From Nitrososphaerota archaeon (GTDB lineage Archaea; Thermoproteota; Nitrososphaeria; Conexivisphaerales; UBA164): a stretch of DNA of 53,140 bases. The translations under genes were made by a program, and so were the position numbers. Shown in pieces: positions 7,774 to 15,743 of this stretch. Below the pieces are notes generated by a model. The model was not told the origin of the DNA, did not search any database, and saw only the letters and a list, made by a program, of their open reading frames with translations. The stretch is from positions 1 to 53,140 of the forward strand of contig JAMCTX010000012.1 in the NCBI GenBank assembly GCA_023381255.1, given 5' to 3'. Numbering within the stretch: the first letter of the stretch is position 1; the number at the start of each line of letters is the position of its first letter.

Positions 7774-8543
7774 ATAGAGTAGACCGCAGGTCTTGCCCTG
7801 CGGCCCCTCGTCGAACGTAGCGGGCGGATTTCCCGCACTACGCTCACCGACAGGCTTCTCCGTCCAGCATTATCACAGCCCCTTCGGGCTGCCTTCGCTG
7901 GGCGAAACAGTGCCAATTTCAGCTCTCCGGCCTTTATCCGCTTGGTACGCCTTTCGGCGAATACGGACTGCCTTTCGCCTCTATCGGCACGTGCCTGAAG
8001 CGAAGACCCTTAGCATCCCTGCCCATTGCAGGCAGTTCCTCGCTACTATGGTCTCCTCTGACTTCCGGCAGCGCATTGGGGCACATTTCGCGGGTTACGC
8101 TTATAGTGCCCCTTACCCCTGCACGGCGGCACCGAGCATGCCAAAGCATTTCGGGCCAATTGCCATGCTTGAGGACCCTGCCGGACATCCCGCCTTCTCT
8201 TGAACAGCCTTCGCTGCATGCCAGCCCTGCTACACCGGGAAGCCCCACCAACTCTGCCAATTTCGAAGGTGGGTACTGCCTTCGCCACCACACTATAGGC
8301 TCGGCACTTCCCTTTCTCCGCATTACTGCGGATTTGCCTAACGATGCTACATCCGGGTTCACCATACGTTCTGGCCTGCGGTTTTGCGTCGGGGTGGTTT
8401 GGCCATCTGAGGTCAACTGAACCCCTTTGTCACCCTGCTCCAGCCGGGACAGTCGCCTGCCCTGCCTTGGGCCTCGCTTCGTAACCATTGGCTCTTGTTA
8501 CGTTGAGACTTTCACTCATGGTTGTTCACATCCGGCGGCGCAC
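7774..8543 (-). mobile_element. ORF-less group II intron (ribozyme)
   Basis: Read on the minus strand, this GC-rich block starts with GTGCGCC at 8543 and ends with CTACTCTAT at 7774, the boundary sequences of group II introns. Near the 3' end are a domain V hairpin (7813-7845) and a domain VI stem (CCGCAGG with CCTGCGG). The remaining sequence has intron-like blocks, for example ACCATGAGTGAAAGTCTCA about 25 bases in, and a translated LPEVRGDHSSEE string that I associate with the 5' part of bacterial intron ORFs. No reverse transcriptase follows: domain IV is only a remnant with many stops. At 770 bp the size is right for an intron that has lost its ORF. It must rely on a maturase elsewhere, or be inactive. 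The open frames across it are not genes. Confidence 0.85.
7813..7845 (-). ncRNA. Group II intron domain V
   Basis: The minus strand reads GAGCGTAG, T, GCGG, GAAA loop, TCCGC, bulge, CTACGTTC. The lower helix GAGCGTAG/CTACGTTC pairs completely (with one G-U), the upper GCGG/CCGC helix is capped by a GAAA-type loop, and a short bulge lies on the 3' side. This is the conserved catalytic domain V layout with the AGC triad at its base. It is followed by GACGAGGGG and the domain VI stem. Confidence 0.85.
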
Positions 8544-8708
8544 GCTGTGGGACAAAATTGTTTAATGACCACTAGGCACAAGGAAATCCAACAACGATAT
8601 TTATCCGCATAAATATAAAGCAGCAAATTCATGTTTTTTAAGCGAATTATGAAACGCCCTTTACATATATGTATATATGTTATGATTTACATTTAGTCAT
8701 AAATCAAA

Positions 8709-9738
8709 TGATCACAGAAAACGACATCAGCAGGACATTGGATGAAATAGATAAGCACATCAGGGAAGAATATCTTGCGGCCAGACCTAAAAAGAGGAGG
8801 GGACATGGGAGCAGGTTGATGCCCAGAGGATCAAGGGGGCAATGATGGCCCTTGACCCGCTGATACATGAAGCTGTTTCCACGATAAGGGTTGACAGGGA
8901 GACAGGAAGGCCATCAGCGCTTAGCCTTGAGGACAAGGTCAAACTGCTGCTGATCAAGCAGCTTGTTGGAAAATCAAACAGGGAATTTGCGTACATGCTT
9001 GACATATTCTCGATGGTGTCAGGCATAGACGTTTCGTACAAGACAGTCGAACGACTCTACTCTTACGAGCTGGTGATGATGGCACTGCACAACCTGCATG
9101 TGCTTATACTGAAAAAGAAGGGCATAAAGGAATCTTATGCAACCGGTGACGGCACAGGGTATTCACTCACGGTCAAGAAGAACTACGAGTCGTATGCAAG
9201 GGAGCTAAAGGAAAGGGCGAAGGAAGCAGGCAATGAAAAATCAGCGAATAATGCATCAGGGCATCAATCAGCCAATAAAAAGAGGCTGTTTGCATATTAG
9301 TTCAGGCTAATGGATCTTGGCACAAGGATGTACATTGCCTTTGGTTCAAGCCTGAAGTCTGAGAAGGAGGCGTTTAACAGGGCAATGAAGATGCTGAGGA
9401 GAACCGATATAACCCTGAAGAGCGTCAGGCTTGACAAGTACTACAGCGTATCAAAGTACGTAAGCAAGTTTGGCAAGCGCACAAAGGTGTACATAATACC
9501 AAAGAAGAACGCAACTCTAAACGGATCACAGAAGTGGAAGGATACGATGAAGGAGTTTGTGACAAACACTATGAAATACCTGGAGGAGTATTACAAGAGG
9601 GAAAACTCTGAAGCCGGGTTCTCCGCTGACAAGAAGATGCTTGGCTGGGGAATTGCACAAAGAAGAGAGGACAGGATAGACTGCGCACAGTTCACCACCG
9701 GATTGTGGTACAACCTGTTCAACCTGACTCCATATTAG
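8709..9738 (+). pseudogene. DDE transposase of the second IS, frameshifted and with an internal stop
   Basis: ATG 8709 opens MITENDISRTLDEIDKH and runs to RPKKRRG. The coding then continues one frame back after the A-run at about 8789-8793 (VDAQRIKGAMMALDPL), so a -1 shift or a one-base deletion is needed. An in-frame TAG at 9298-9300 follows KKRLFAY. The same frame resumes with MDLGTRMYIAFGSS and ends in FNLTPY at TAG 9736-9738. Candidate catalytic residues are the Asp of TGDGTGYS, the Asp of RLDKYYS and the Glu of ENSEAGFSADKK. This is an IS4/IS5-like DDE layout; I cannot name the exact IS family. As written the copy is inactive. Confidence 0.7.
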
Positions 9739-9756
9739 GGTTCTGTCCCACAGCCG

Positions 9757-10263
9757 CTATTGCTTAAATCCAATATAACAGAACAACTCAGTTATGCCTC
9801 TGCAATATAACACTATAGCCCTGTGGTTACCATCAATTATACTTATTTTTACACTATTACGGATACATAACAGAGCACTATATCTAATCGCTTTTCCGTT
9901 ATCATTTAACTCTTCCATTAGCGTAGGTTGTTCCTTTAGCATGTTACAGACTTCGCTAAGCTTAAAATTAGCTTTTATCAATAAGGGATTTACCTTATAG
10001 TTTATGAATGAGAGTCTTAACTCATCATAACCTATTTGACAAATCTTCCATATATAATCTTGAATATATATTGCATCATAAACTCCATTTTTTCTAGTTT
10101 CTGAGAGATTTTTCACCAAATGCTTTACTTCTTCATCGTCGTATAGGTCATTCAAGAGCTCATGTAACTTTACAATGCCGTCTGCTTTTTCCCTAGATTT
10201 TTCTGAAACTATATAATTTAAACCAATAAGCCTACGTTCAATATTATTCTCTAAGCATTTCAC
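9757..10263 (-). CDS. ParB/Srx-fold-like protein, C-terminally truncated by the IS
   Basis: The 168-residue product is helical for most of its length. Its last third contains YSALLCIRNSVKISIIDGNHRA followed by hydrophobic strands. The IDGNHR box is the typical sequence of ParB-like and sulfiredoxin-like nucleotide-binding folds, in which the Arg/His contact phosphate. The stop TAG (9757-9759) is formed partly from the last base of the IS repeat, so the natural C-terminus was probably removed. It lies 64 bp downstream of the HEPN-motif gene on the same strand, so the two were likely co-transcribed. The function is unknown. Its AT-rich composition matches its neighbours. Confidence 0.55.
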   Translation of the reverse strand: MKCLENNIERRLIGLNYIVSEKSREKADGIVKLHELLNDLYDDEEVKHLVKNLSETRKNGVYDAIYIQDYIWKICQIGYDELRLSFINYKVNPLLIKANFKLSEVCNMLKEQPTLMEELNDNGKAIRYSALLCIRNSVKISIIDGNHRAIVLYCRGITELFCYIGFKQ

Positions 10264-10327
10264 TTACTAAATCATCCCCTTGAACATAAATAGCCATGCA
10301 AAGTGGCAATAACAAATGTTACAAATA

Positions 10328-11305
10328 TTATTTTTCTGATAAAAAATCTTCCAGTATCTTGTGTTCTTCTTTAGTTATCTTATCTGGGTATAATGCCAAA
10401 AGTTTTTTAAAAGAATCGTGGGCATCCCATGAATTAGAAATTTGTTTGTTTGATGTAGCTATATGTATTACTCGTGACATTTTGGTATTATCAAGCACGG
10501 GCACCAAGTTTAGCATGATTCTAGAGTTTATTCCAGCCACTTCAAAACTGTAACTAGCTTCGTATTCTGCTATCAAAGGTTCTATCAATCCTTTCTTCTT
10601 TATAAAACTCTTTATCTGATCTAAACTAGTAAATTCGGCAATAATTAAAAGTAGCCGTTCTTTGCTTATAATGGGATTTAACAGTGTTTTACGTACTACT
10701 ATTTCAAATAATTCATTCCGAATTTCCATGTCAGTCTCATTTTTTAGACATACTTCTAGAAAGCTAAATAGAGCTGCATGAAATCCAACCTCTTCCCATC
10801 TTAGAAGGGCTATCCTGTCCATGATAGCAGTAAATATATTTTCCTTTGCCTCCTTATCAAGTTCACTAAATACAGCAACCTTTTCTTCTTGAGAAGAATT
10901 CATAATGGAGTCGACAAACTTCTGAATATTTAATGAACCTGAATCTTTAAATAATGACTTTATAAGAGCATTTGTATTGTAAAGTATGGCTGTAGCTTCA
11001 GCGGCATTTATCATAGTTTTATACGGGTTATGCATAATCTCTGCTCTAATACGCCTATAGGACCTTGCTATGGACAACAGGATGTTAGGTTCTTTGATAT
11101 TTCTTTTCTGCATACTTTTAATCAGGTTTTCGGCCAGCTTCTGAAAGTCATCTTCTCCATAAGACTCTCCTAATTCAATCAACTTTCTTTTTACAGCTAT
11201 CTCCTGTGCGGACAAGGAGACTACCGCTATAAGCCAATTAATATCTAAGCCAAGCTCCTTTATCATCTCTAAGATAATTTCCTGATCTTCTTCCAAATTA
11301 AGCAC
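10328..11305 (-). CDS. HEPN-motif protein, putative RNase or toxin component
   Basis: GTG 11305 starts 325 codons; a minus-strand TATA box (11331-11338) lies 26 bp upstream. The first 130 residues are helical and contain RRIRAEIMHNPYK, in which Arg87 and His92 make the R-x4-H motif of HEPN domains. HEPN proteins are mostly ribonucleases in toxin-antitoxin, CRISPR and abortive-infection systems. The rest (about residues 130-325) is alpha-helical, without a motif I recognise. It heads an operon with the ParB-like gene and is divergent from the OLD-family nuclease gene across a 390-bp gap. A defence role is inferred from the motif and neighbours, not shown. Confidence 0.55.
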   Translation of the reverse strand: MLNLEEDQEIILEMIKELGLDINWLIAVVSLSAQEIAVKRKLIELGESYGEDDFQKLAENLIKSMQKRNIKEPNILLSIARSYRRIRAEIMHNPYKTMINAAEATAILYNTNALIKSLFKDSGSLNIQKFVDSIMNSSQEEKVAVFSELDKEAKENIFTAIMDRIALLRWEEVGFHAALFSFLEVCLKNETDMEIRNELFEIVVRKTLLNPIISKERLLLIIAEFTSLDQIKSFIKKKGLIEPLIAEYEASYSFEVAGINSRIMLNLVPVLDNTKMSRVIHIATSNKQISNSWDAHDSFKKLLALYPDKITKEEHKILEDFLSEK

Positions 11306-11695
11306 CCTAATATTTATAAAGCGGAATTATCTTATAAATTTTTTTAAATACGAAGGAGGTGATGCTTTAATAAATATGTTAAGGCTAATCCGAAATATGC
11401 ATGGCACTAAGTATTATTTATTTCAAGTAGCTAGAATTATCAGTTTGGAGGCTTGACCGATTGGTAAACATAATTATAAAGACATGACTGAAGCTTTGTT
11501 AACTTGCAAAGTGAATTTTAGATATAAATATTAAATTATTGAAACAAGGTGTCAAATTTGCTTGATAAATTGAGCAAATTACCCAACAAATTAAGGTAAA
11601 AAGGCTACATAAAGAGTGTTATGTTATAGATGTTGTATAACAGTATTTGATTAGAATTAAAAAGATTTATCAAACTCGGCAACATAACTTTGGTT
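11306..11695. other. Divergent promoter region of the HEPN and OLD genes
   Basis: This 390-bp AT-rich gap has a TATA box on each strand: TTTATAAG (minus, 11331-11338) for the HEPN gene, and ATTTATC (plus, 11665-11671) for the OLD gene. On the plus strand a perfect Shine-Dalgarno string, AAGGAGGTGAT (11353-11363), is followed by short frames: ATG CTT TAA at once, and a 26-codon frame at 11376-11456 (MLRLIRNMHGTKYY...). No other gene is visible. Confidence 0.4.
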
Positions 11696-13633
11696 ATGAA
11701 GATACGTAAGTTAGAGATAAAACATTTTACATCCATAGAATCGCTGGCTATAAACTTTAGTGATACAGTAGCTCTTGTGGGTCAAAATAATTCTGGAAAA
11801 TCAAATATTATAAAGGCGCTCGACCTTTTCTTTGATCCTTCATCTAGTAAGGTCTATCCAGAGAGCTTCTATATGAAGGAAACCGATATTCCAATAGAAA
11901 TAACCGTCGAATTTGACAGGCTAAGTGCCAAAGAGGAGGAATATTTTTCGGCATATATTTATAATCATACACTCAAGGTTAGACGCAGGATTGAATGGGA
12001 TAAAGAAAATGAAAAGGCTATTATACATCACATTGGATTCAGCTTTGATCCCAACGAACCTTGGTTGATAGATGATAAAATTTCAGCAGAACAAATAGAT
12101 CAGTGGTTGCAACAACCTGAAATGCTGTCGATTGCTGGCATATCATTCCTTAAGTATCTTGACAGTTCCAACCCTACAGTTAAAGATTGGAAAGATGCTG
12201 CTAAAAAGTTTATTAAAGAAAATACCATGAATATTAAGATTCAAGAAAATGAAAAAGAAAATATAAAAGGTTTTGAAGGCGTTTTGAAGGGCGGGCTGCC
12301 TAAGTTCATACTAATTCCTGCCATACGAGATATTAGAGATGAAACCAAGGTTGGAAAAACTAACCCGTTTGGAGAACTGATCATGTCAACTTTAAATGAA
12401 TTACAAGGCGAAGGTAGAAATAAATTTAACGAAGCGCTACATAATGTAGTACAATACGTAAATGCTGACGGGTCGCAACGTCTCAGTGAATTAACAATCT
12501 TGGAGAATAAGTTGAATGAAACTATAAATGATTTTGTACAAGGATGCAAGTTGCAGTTGCAAGTACCTGATATAACTATAGAAGATGTTTTAGCTAGGGT
12601 TAAGATTTTTGCAGATGACGGATTCAAAGGGGTCATTGAAGGAAAAGGACACGGGCTCCAGAGATACGTTATATTTTCCATTCTAAAAGCATATGCTGAA
12701 TCTTTAAGAACTATTAGCAATGGAGAAAGGCGACGCAGTATTATCTTTGCCATTGAAGAACCTGAAATTTATCTGCATCCTCAGGCGCAGCGTATAATGT
12801 ACCAAGTACTCCTAAAAATAGGTAATGGGGAGGATCAAGTTATCTACTCTACACATTCTGCACTTATGGTTGACATTATGTACTTTGATAGACTTTGTAT
12901 AATATCACGTAAGAAATTAGACGGTAATTATAAGACGAAATTAAAGCAACTTGCAATAAAGAATATAATAGAAGATCTCAAGGCACGCTATCCTAAAACA
13001 TCACCAACTGAACAAAGTATCAGAGAAAGATATTTCCACGTCTACTCGACTCAACGAAACGAAGGCTTTTTTGCACAGAAAGTAATTCTTACAGAAGGAC
13101 AGACCGAAGAGTATGCCCTCCCAATATTTTCTAAGGCTTTGGGTTACGATTTTGATCGAGAAGGAGTCTCGATCGTATCTGCTGGCGGAAAAGGTACAAT
13201 AGATAGGTTTATACGAATTTTCAACGAGTTTGAAATTCCATGTTATACCATATGTGATGGTGATAAAGATAAAGCTAGTAAGGAAAATAAAAAAGAGACC
13301 AGCGATCTATTTGCATTAACGGAAAAGTTAGATAAAGTTCCTTCGCGGACATTTGTAGGCGAAAGAATAACTATTTTTGTCAAAGACTACGAACACCAAA
13401 TGCGCGAAGAAATAAAAAACTATCAAACATATGTCCAAGAAGCCAAACGTGAGTTAGGTCTGCGTGGTGATAAATCCAAGCCACTAATCGCCAGATATAT
13501 GGCTAATCAACTTGTAAACAAGGGCACTGAAGAAGGTGATCCTTCAAAGTATGTTCCAAAAACTTTAAGGGAAATAATTGACAACGTGCGAAAGTTAGAA
13601 TATAAAGGGTCAGTCCTCAAGGTCTTATCTTAG
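11696..13633 (+). CDS. OLD-family ATP-dependent endonuclease (ATPase plus TOPRIM)
   Basis: A 645-residue protein starting at ATG 11696 (MKIRKLEIKHFTSIESL), the typical first strand of the ABC/SMC-like ATPase fold; TTG 11690 is an alternative start. The Walker A motif GQNNSGKS is at residues 29-36. The Walker B region AIEEPEIYLHPQAQ is near residue 355, followed by the Ser-Thr-His string STHSALM. A TOPRIM domain follows, with VILTEGQTEEY near 462 and CDGDKDK near 520 as metal-binding acids. This is the class 1 OLD layout, known from phage P2 Old and from nucleases of antiviral systems such as Gabija. No UvrD-like helicase partner is adjacent, so it is either a stand-alone OLD or a partner of the HEPN operon. 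Confidence 0.85.
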   Translation: MKIRKLEIKHFTSIESLAINFSDTVALVGQNNSGKSNIIKALDLFFDPSSSKVYPESFYMKETDIPIEITVEFDRLSAKEEEYFSAYIYNHTLKVRRRIEWDKENEKAIIHHIGFSFDPNEPWLIDDKISAEQIDQWLQQPEMLSIAGISFLKYLDSSNPTVKDWKDAAKKFIKENTMNIKIQENEKENIKGFEGVLKGGLPKFILIPAIRDIRDETKVGKTNPFGELIMSTLNELQGEGRNKFNEALHNVVQYVNADGSQRLSELTILENKLNETINDFVQGCKLQLQVPDITIEDVLARVKIFADDGFKGVIEGKGHGLQRYVIFSILKAYAESLRTISNGERRRSIIFAIEEPEIYLHPQAQRIMYQVLLKIGNGEDQVIYSTHSALMVDIMYFDRLCIISRKKLDGNYKTKLKQLAIKNIIEDLKARYPKTSPTEQSIRERYFHVYSTQRNEGFFAQKVILTEGQTEEYALPIFSKALGYDFDREGVSIVSAGGKGTIDRFIRIFNEFEIPCYTICDGDKDKASKENKKETSDLFALTEKLDKVPSRTFVGERITIFVKDYEHQMREEIKNYQTYVQEAKRELGLRGDKSKPLIARYMANQLVNKGTEEGDPSKYVPKTLREIIDNVRKLEYKGSVLKVLS

Positions 13634-13885
13634 GATCTGACTCGGCTAATTAACAAAGAATAGCAAAAAACTTATGTTGCTCAAGGCAGAAGCTTGGTCT
13701 TCCAGAAGTTTTAGGTATTTTGAGGGTCAAATATTATTTCAAATTAAGTTTGCGTATAACTTATTTGCAATTGAATTAGATTAATATTTTGCTTTTGTAA
13801 AAATAGTACTCGCATAAATTTATACACTAATCCCACCGGGCCCGCTCTATCAACATTAATATATTCTTGATGTTCTATTTTATGC
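13634..13885. other. Boundary gap between accessory and core DNA
   Basis: No gene is seen in these 252 bp. A TATA-like ATTAATATAT (13855-13864) lies about 25 bp before the antiporter ATG. Base composition rises from the AT-rich OLD gene to the richer core genes here, so an island edge is plausible, but no attachment repeat or tRNA was found. Confidence 0.35.
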
Positions 13886-15460
13886 ATGCTGCCAGCTTCC
13901 CTTCTAGCAATACTGGAACTGAGCATGCTGCTGTTAATTGGAAAGCTTGGCGAGGAGGGGTTTTCTGCGCTCAAACTTACGCCCTTTGTGGGTGCCATAC
14001 TAATGGGTTTAATATTTGGCCCAGGCATAACTGGGTTATTTTACCCCTCCCCATATGTTTCTGATTTTATCGACCTGGGAATAGTGTTCATACTTTTTAT
14101 GGCTGGCGTAGAAGAAATAAAAGGCAGTGCGGAACGCAAAAGGCCTGCAATAATGGGCATAGCTACTTTTATCATATCATATGCTCTATTATACATAATT
14201 TTTTTGAAAATTGGGTTTGGGCCAACAGCTTCTTCAATACTGTCCATTACTTTAGGAATGGTGAGCGCGGGGCCATTTTCAAGAACCTTGCAAGAAATCT
14301 CATTTGGCAGTTTGACAGAAAAGAACAGAAGTTTGCTGGTTGAAGTCCTATTTATCGAAATAGCCGCTGTTATTTTGTTTGCGTTCTTCGCTATAGGGGC
14401 TGTTTCAAGCATAGATTCGATTATATACGGTGCTCTAAAACTGCTAATTGCATTAGCAATAATCATACTTTTCGGAAAGTATGCACTAAGCAGGCTCCTC
14501 AAATTTGTTGAATCAAAATTCAGGACATGGGAAGCTTTATTTACTGTAATAATATCCATAATACTGCTTTTTGGCTTTATAGCAGAACTTGTGGGATTCA
14601 ATTCTGCCATTGCGGCATTCTTTCTAGGCGCATTCAGCTCAGATTACATAACCAACAATGCATACCTCCTTGAAAAGCTCAGGGCACTTACATATGGCTT
14701 TTTTGAACCGATGTTCTTTATGGGGCTTGGACTGTATTTTGTGAAAATAAGCCCAATCTTGCTCTACTTCGGAATAATTGCCTTTGCGCTTTCGATTTTT
14801 GTCAAGACTCTATCAAGCACCGTTACCAGCAGGTTTCTAAATGCCGGGTTCGTGAAAAACTTTTTTGCAATATCACATGAAGGAGGGGTTGATGGCGCGA
14901 TTCTGCTGACCGCACTGCAACTGGGGCTGGTCAGTTCAGGCATATATTCATTTGCTATGCTGGCAATCATGCTGCTAGCCATAATGGCCCCCATAGGATT
15001 CACCGGGAGAACTCCGCTTGCCAAGCCTAAATCCTCCCCTTCTGCAAAGTTTGTAACTTTTGAGCTGTCAAAAACGACTGCTGAAGAACTTTCAAGGGTG
15101 CTTCCAACAGTAGCTATATGCGAAGATTCAGCAGTTGAAGCGGCAGTAAAAAAGGCCAATGACCTAAACGCAAGGGTGCTTGTTGTGATTGATGCTGATG
15201 GTAAGCCTTTGGGCTACGCCAATGTTCATGACCTGTTTAGAATCGTTTCCTTTGGCCAGGGCGATACACAAATTAAGGACACTTTCCTGCTTCCGGTACC
15301 AACAGTTAAAAGCAATGAAACCGCGGCCAGCGTTCTGGATATATTTAAAGTGAGTGATGCTCAGGTGGTGGCAGTGGTAGATGATCATAAAAAGCTTGTA
15401 GGAACCATACTTGAAAGGGAAATATTGCGGTTTATACTTAAAGAAGGCAAAAATGGATGA
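13886..15460 (+). CDS. Kef-type cation/proton antiporter with C-terminal CBS pair
   Basis: A 524-residue protein. Residues 1 to about 380 form about 12 hydrophobic segments of the CPA2 Na+(K+)/H+ exchanger type, with GAILMGLIFGPGITG near the start and GIVFILFMAGVEE as the conserved fourth/fifth segment region. The last 130 residues hold two CBS motifs (LPTVAICEDSAVEAAVKKA and PVPTVKSNETAASVLDIF), each ending in a G-x-hydrophobic strand. CBS pairs bind adenine nucleotides and commonly gate transporters. It would serve cytoplasmic pH or potassium homeostasis at the membrane. ATG 13886 is chosen because a TATA box lies about 25 bp upstream; the reading frame has no better start. Confidence 0.85.
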   Translation: MLPASLLAILELSMLLLIGKLGEEGFSALKLTPFVGAILMGLIFGPGITGLFYPSPYVSDFIDLGIVFILFMAGVEEIKGSAERKRPAIMGIATFIISYALLYIIFLKIGFGPTASSILSITLGMVSAGPFSRTLQEISFGSLTEKNRSLLVEVLFIEIAAVILFAFFAIGAVSSIDSIIYGALKLLIALAIIILFGKYALSRLLKFVESKFRTWEALFTVIISIILLFGFIAELVGFNSAIAAFFLGAFSSDYITNNAYLLEKLRALTYGFFEPMFFMGLGLYFVKISPILLYFGIIAFALSIFVKTLSSTVTSRFLNAGFVKNFFAISHEGGVDGAILLTALQLGLVSSGIYSFAMLAIMLLAIMAPIGFTGRTPLAKPKSSPSAKFVTFELSKTTAEELSRVLPTVAICEDSAVEAAVKKANDLNARVLVVIDADGKPLGYANVHDLFRIVSFGQGDTQIKDTFLLPVPTVKSNETAASVLDIFKVSDAQVVAVVDDHKKLVGTILEREILRFILKEGKNG

Positions 15461-15743
15461 GCGCCGTTTAAACGGACTAGTTACTGAATGGCAAAAATAT
15501 TGATGCTTTACGAAGTAGATGAATTGACGTGGTATTATGTAACTGCGCAAATAACCAAGTATCTGGAAATTATATGAAAAATACAAAATACCGGAAAGCC
15601 AATATTGTCAAACTTTGTAAGGGTTGATTCTGTTGTTCTTTTAGTTAATGAGAAAATCAAAAATTGCAGAAACCATTGGAGAGGGAGAAACATGGCACCG
15701 AAATATATCATAAAATACAGCTAAAACTGCAAAAGGAATAGAA
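15461..15743. other. Convergent gap, possible decayed coding sequence
   Basis: Between the antiporter and the opposing MFS gene is 283 bp. A short plus-strand frame, ATG 15488 (MAKILMLYEVDEL...), ends after about 29 codons. Downstream protein-like pieces such as VVLLVNEKIKNC appear in another frame. This may be an eroded gene, but no family can be recognised. Confidence 0.25.

Larger units (their letters stand above)
7772..9757 (+). mobile_element. IS element with a group II intron inserted in its left inverted repeat
   Basis: The right end, read inward from 9757, is GCGGCTGTGGGACAGAA. The left end is split: CG at 7772-7773, then the 770-bp intron, then GCTGTGGGACAAAA from 8544. Without the intron the left repeat reads CGGCTGTGGGACAAAA, matching the right repeat at 15 of 16 positions. 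The IS alone would be about 1.2 kb and carries one plus-strand transposase, itself broken. The outer end sits on the last codon of the ParB-like gene at 9757-10263, showing that the insertion cut that gene. No clear target duplication is seen. Confidence 0.75.

Noticed and set aside
7793-8612. Several long open frames on both strands in the GC-rich block (136, 184, 81 and 114 codons)
   Set aside because: They lie inside the group II intron; long frames arise from its high G+C, and none has a sensible protein family. The only familiar string (VRGDHSSEE) is an intron-ORF remnant.
2390-9300. General TAG recoding (pyrrolysine) as the explanation for the transposase stops
   Set aside because: Several intact host genes in the window end in TAG, so TAG is a real stop here. 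Local suppression remains untested.
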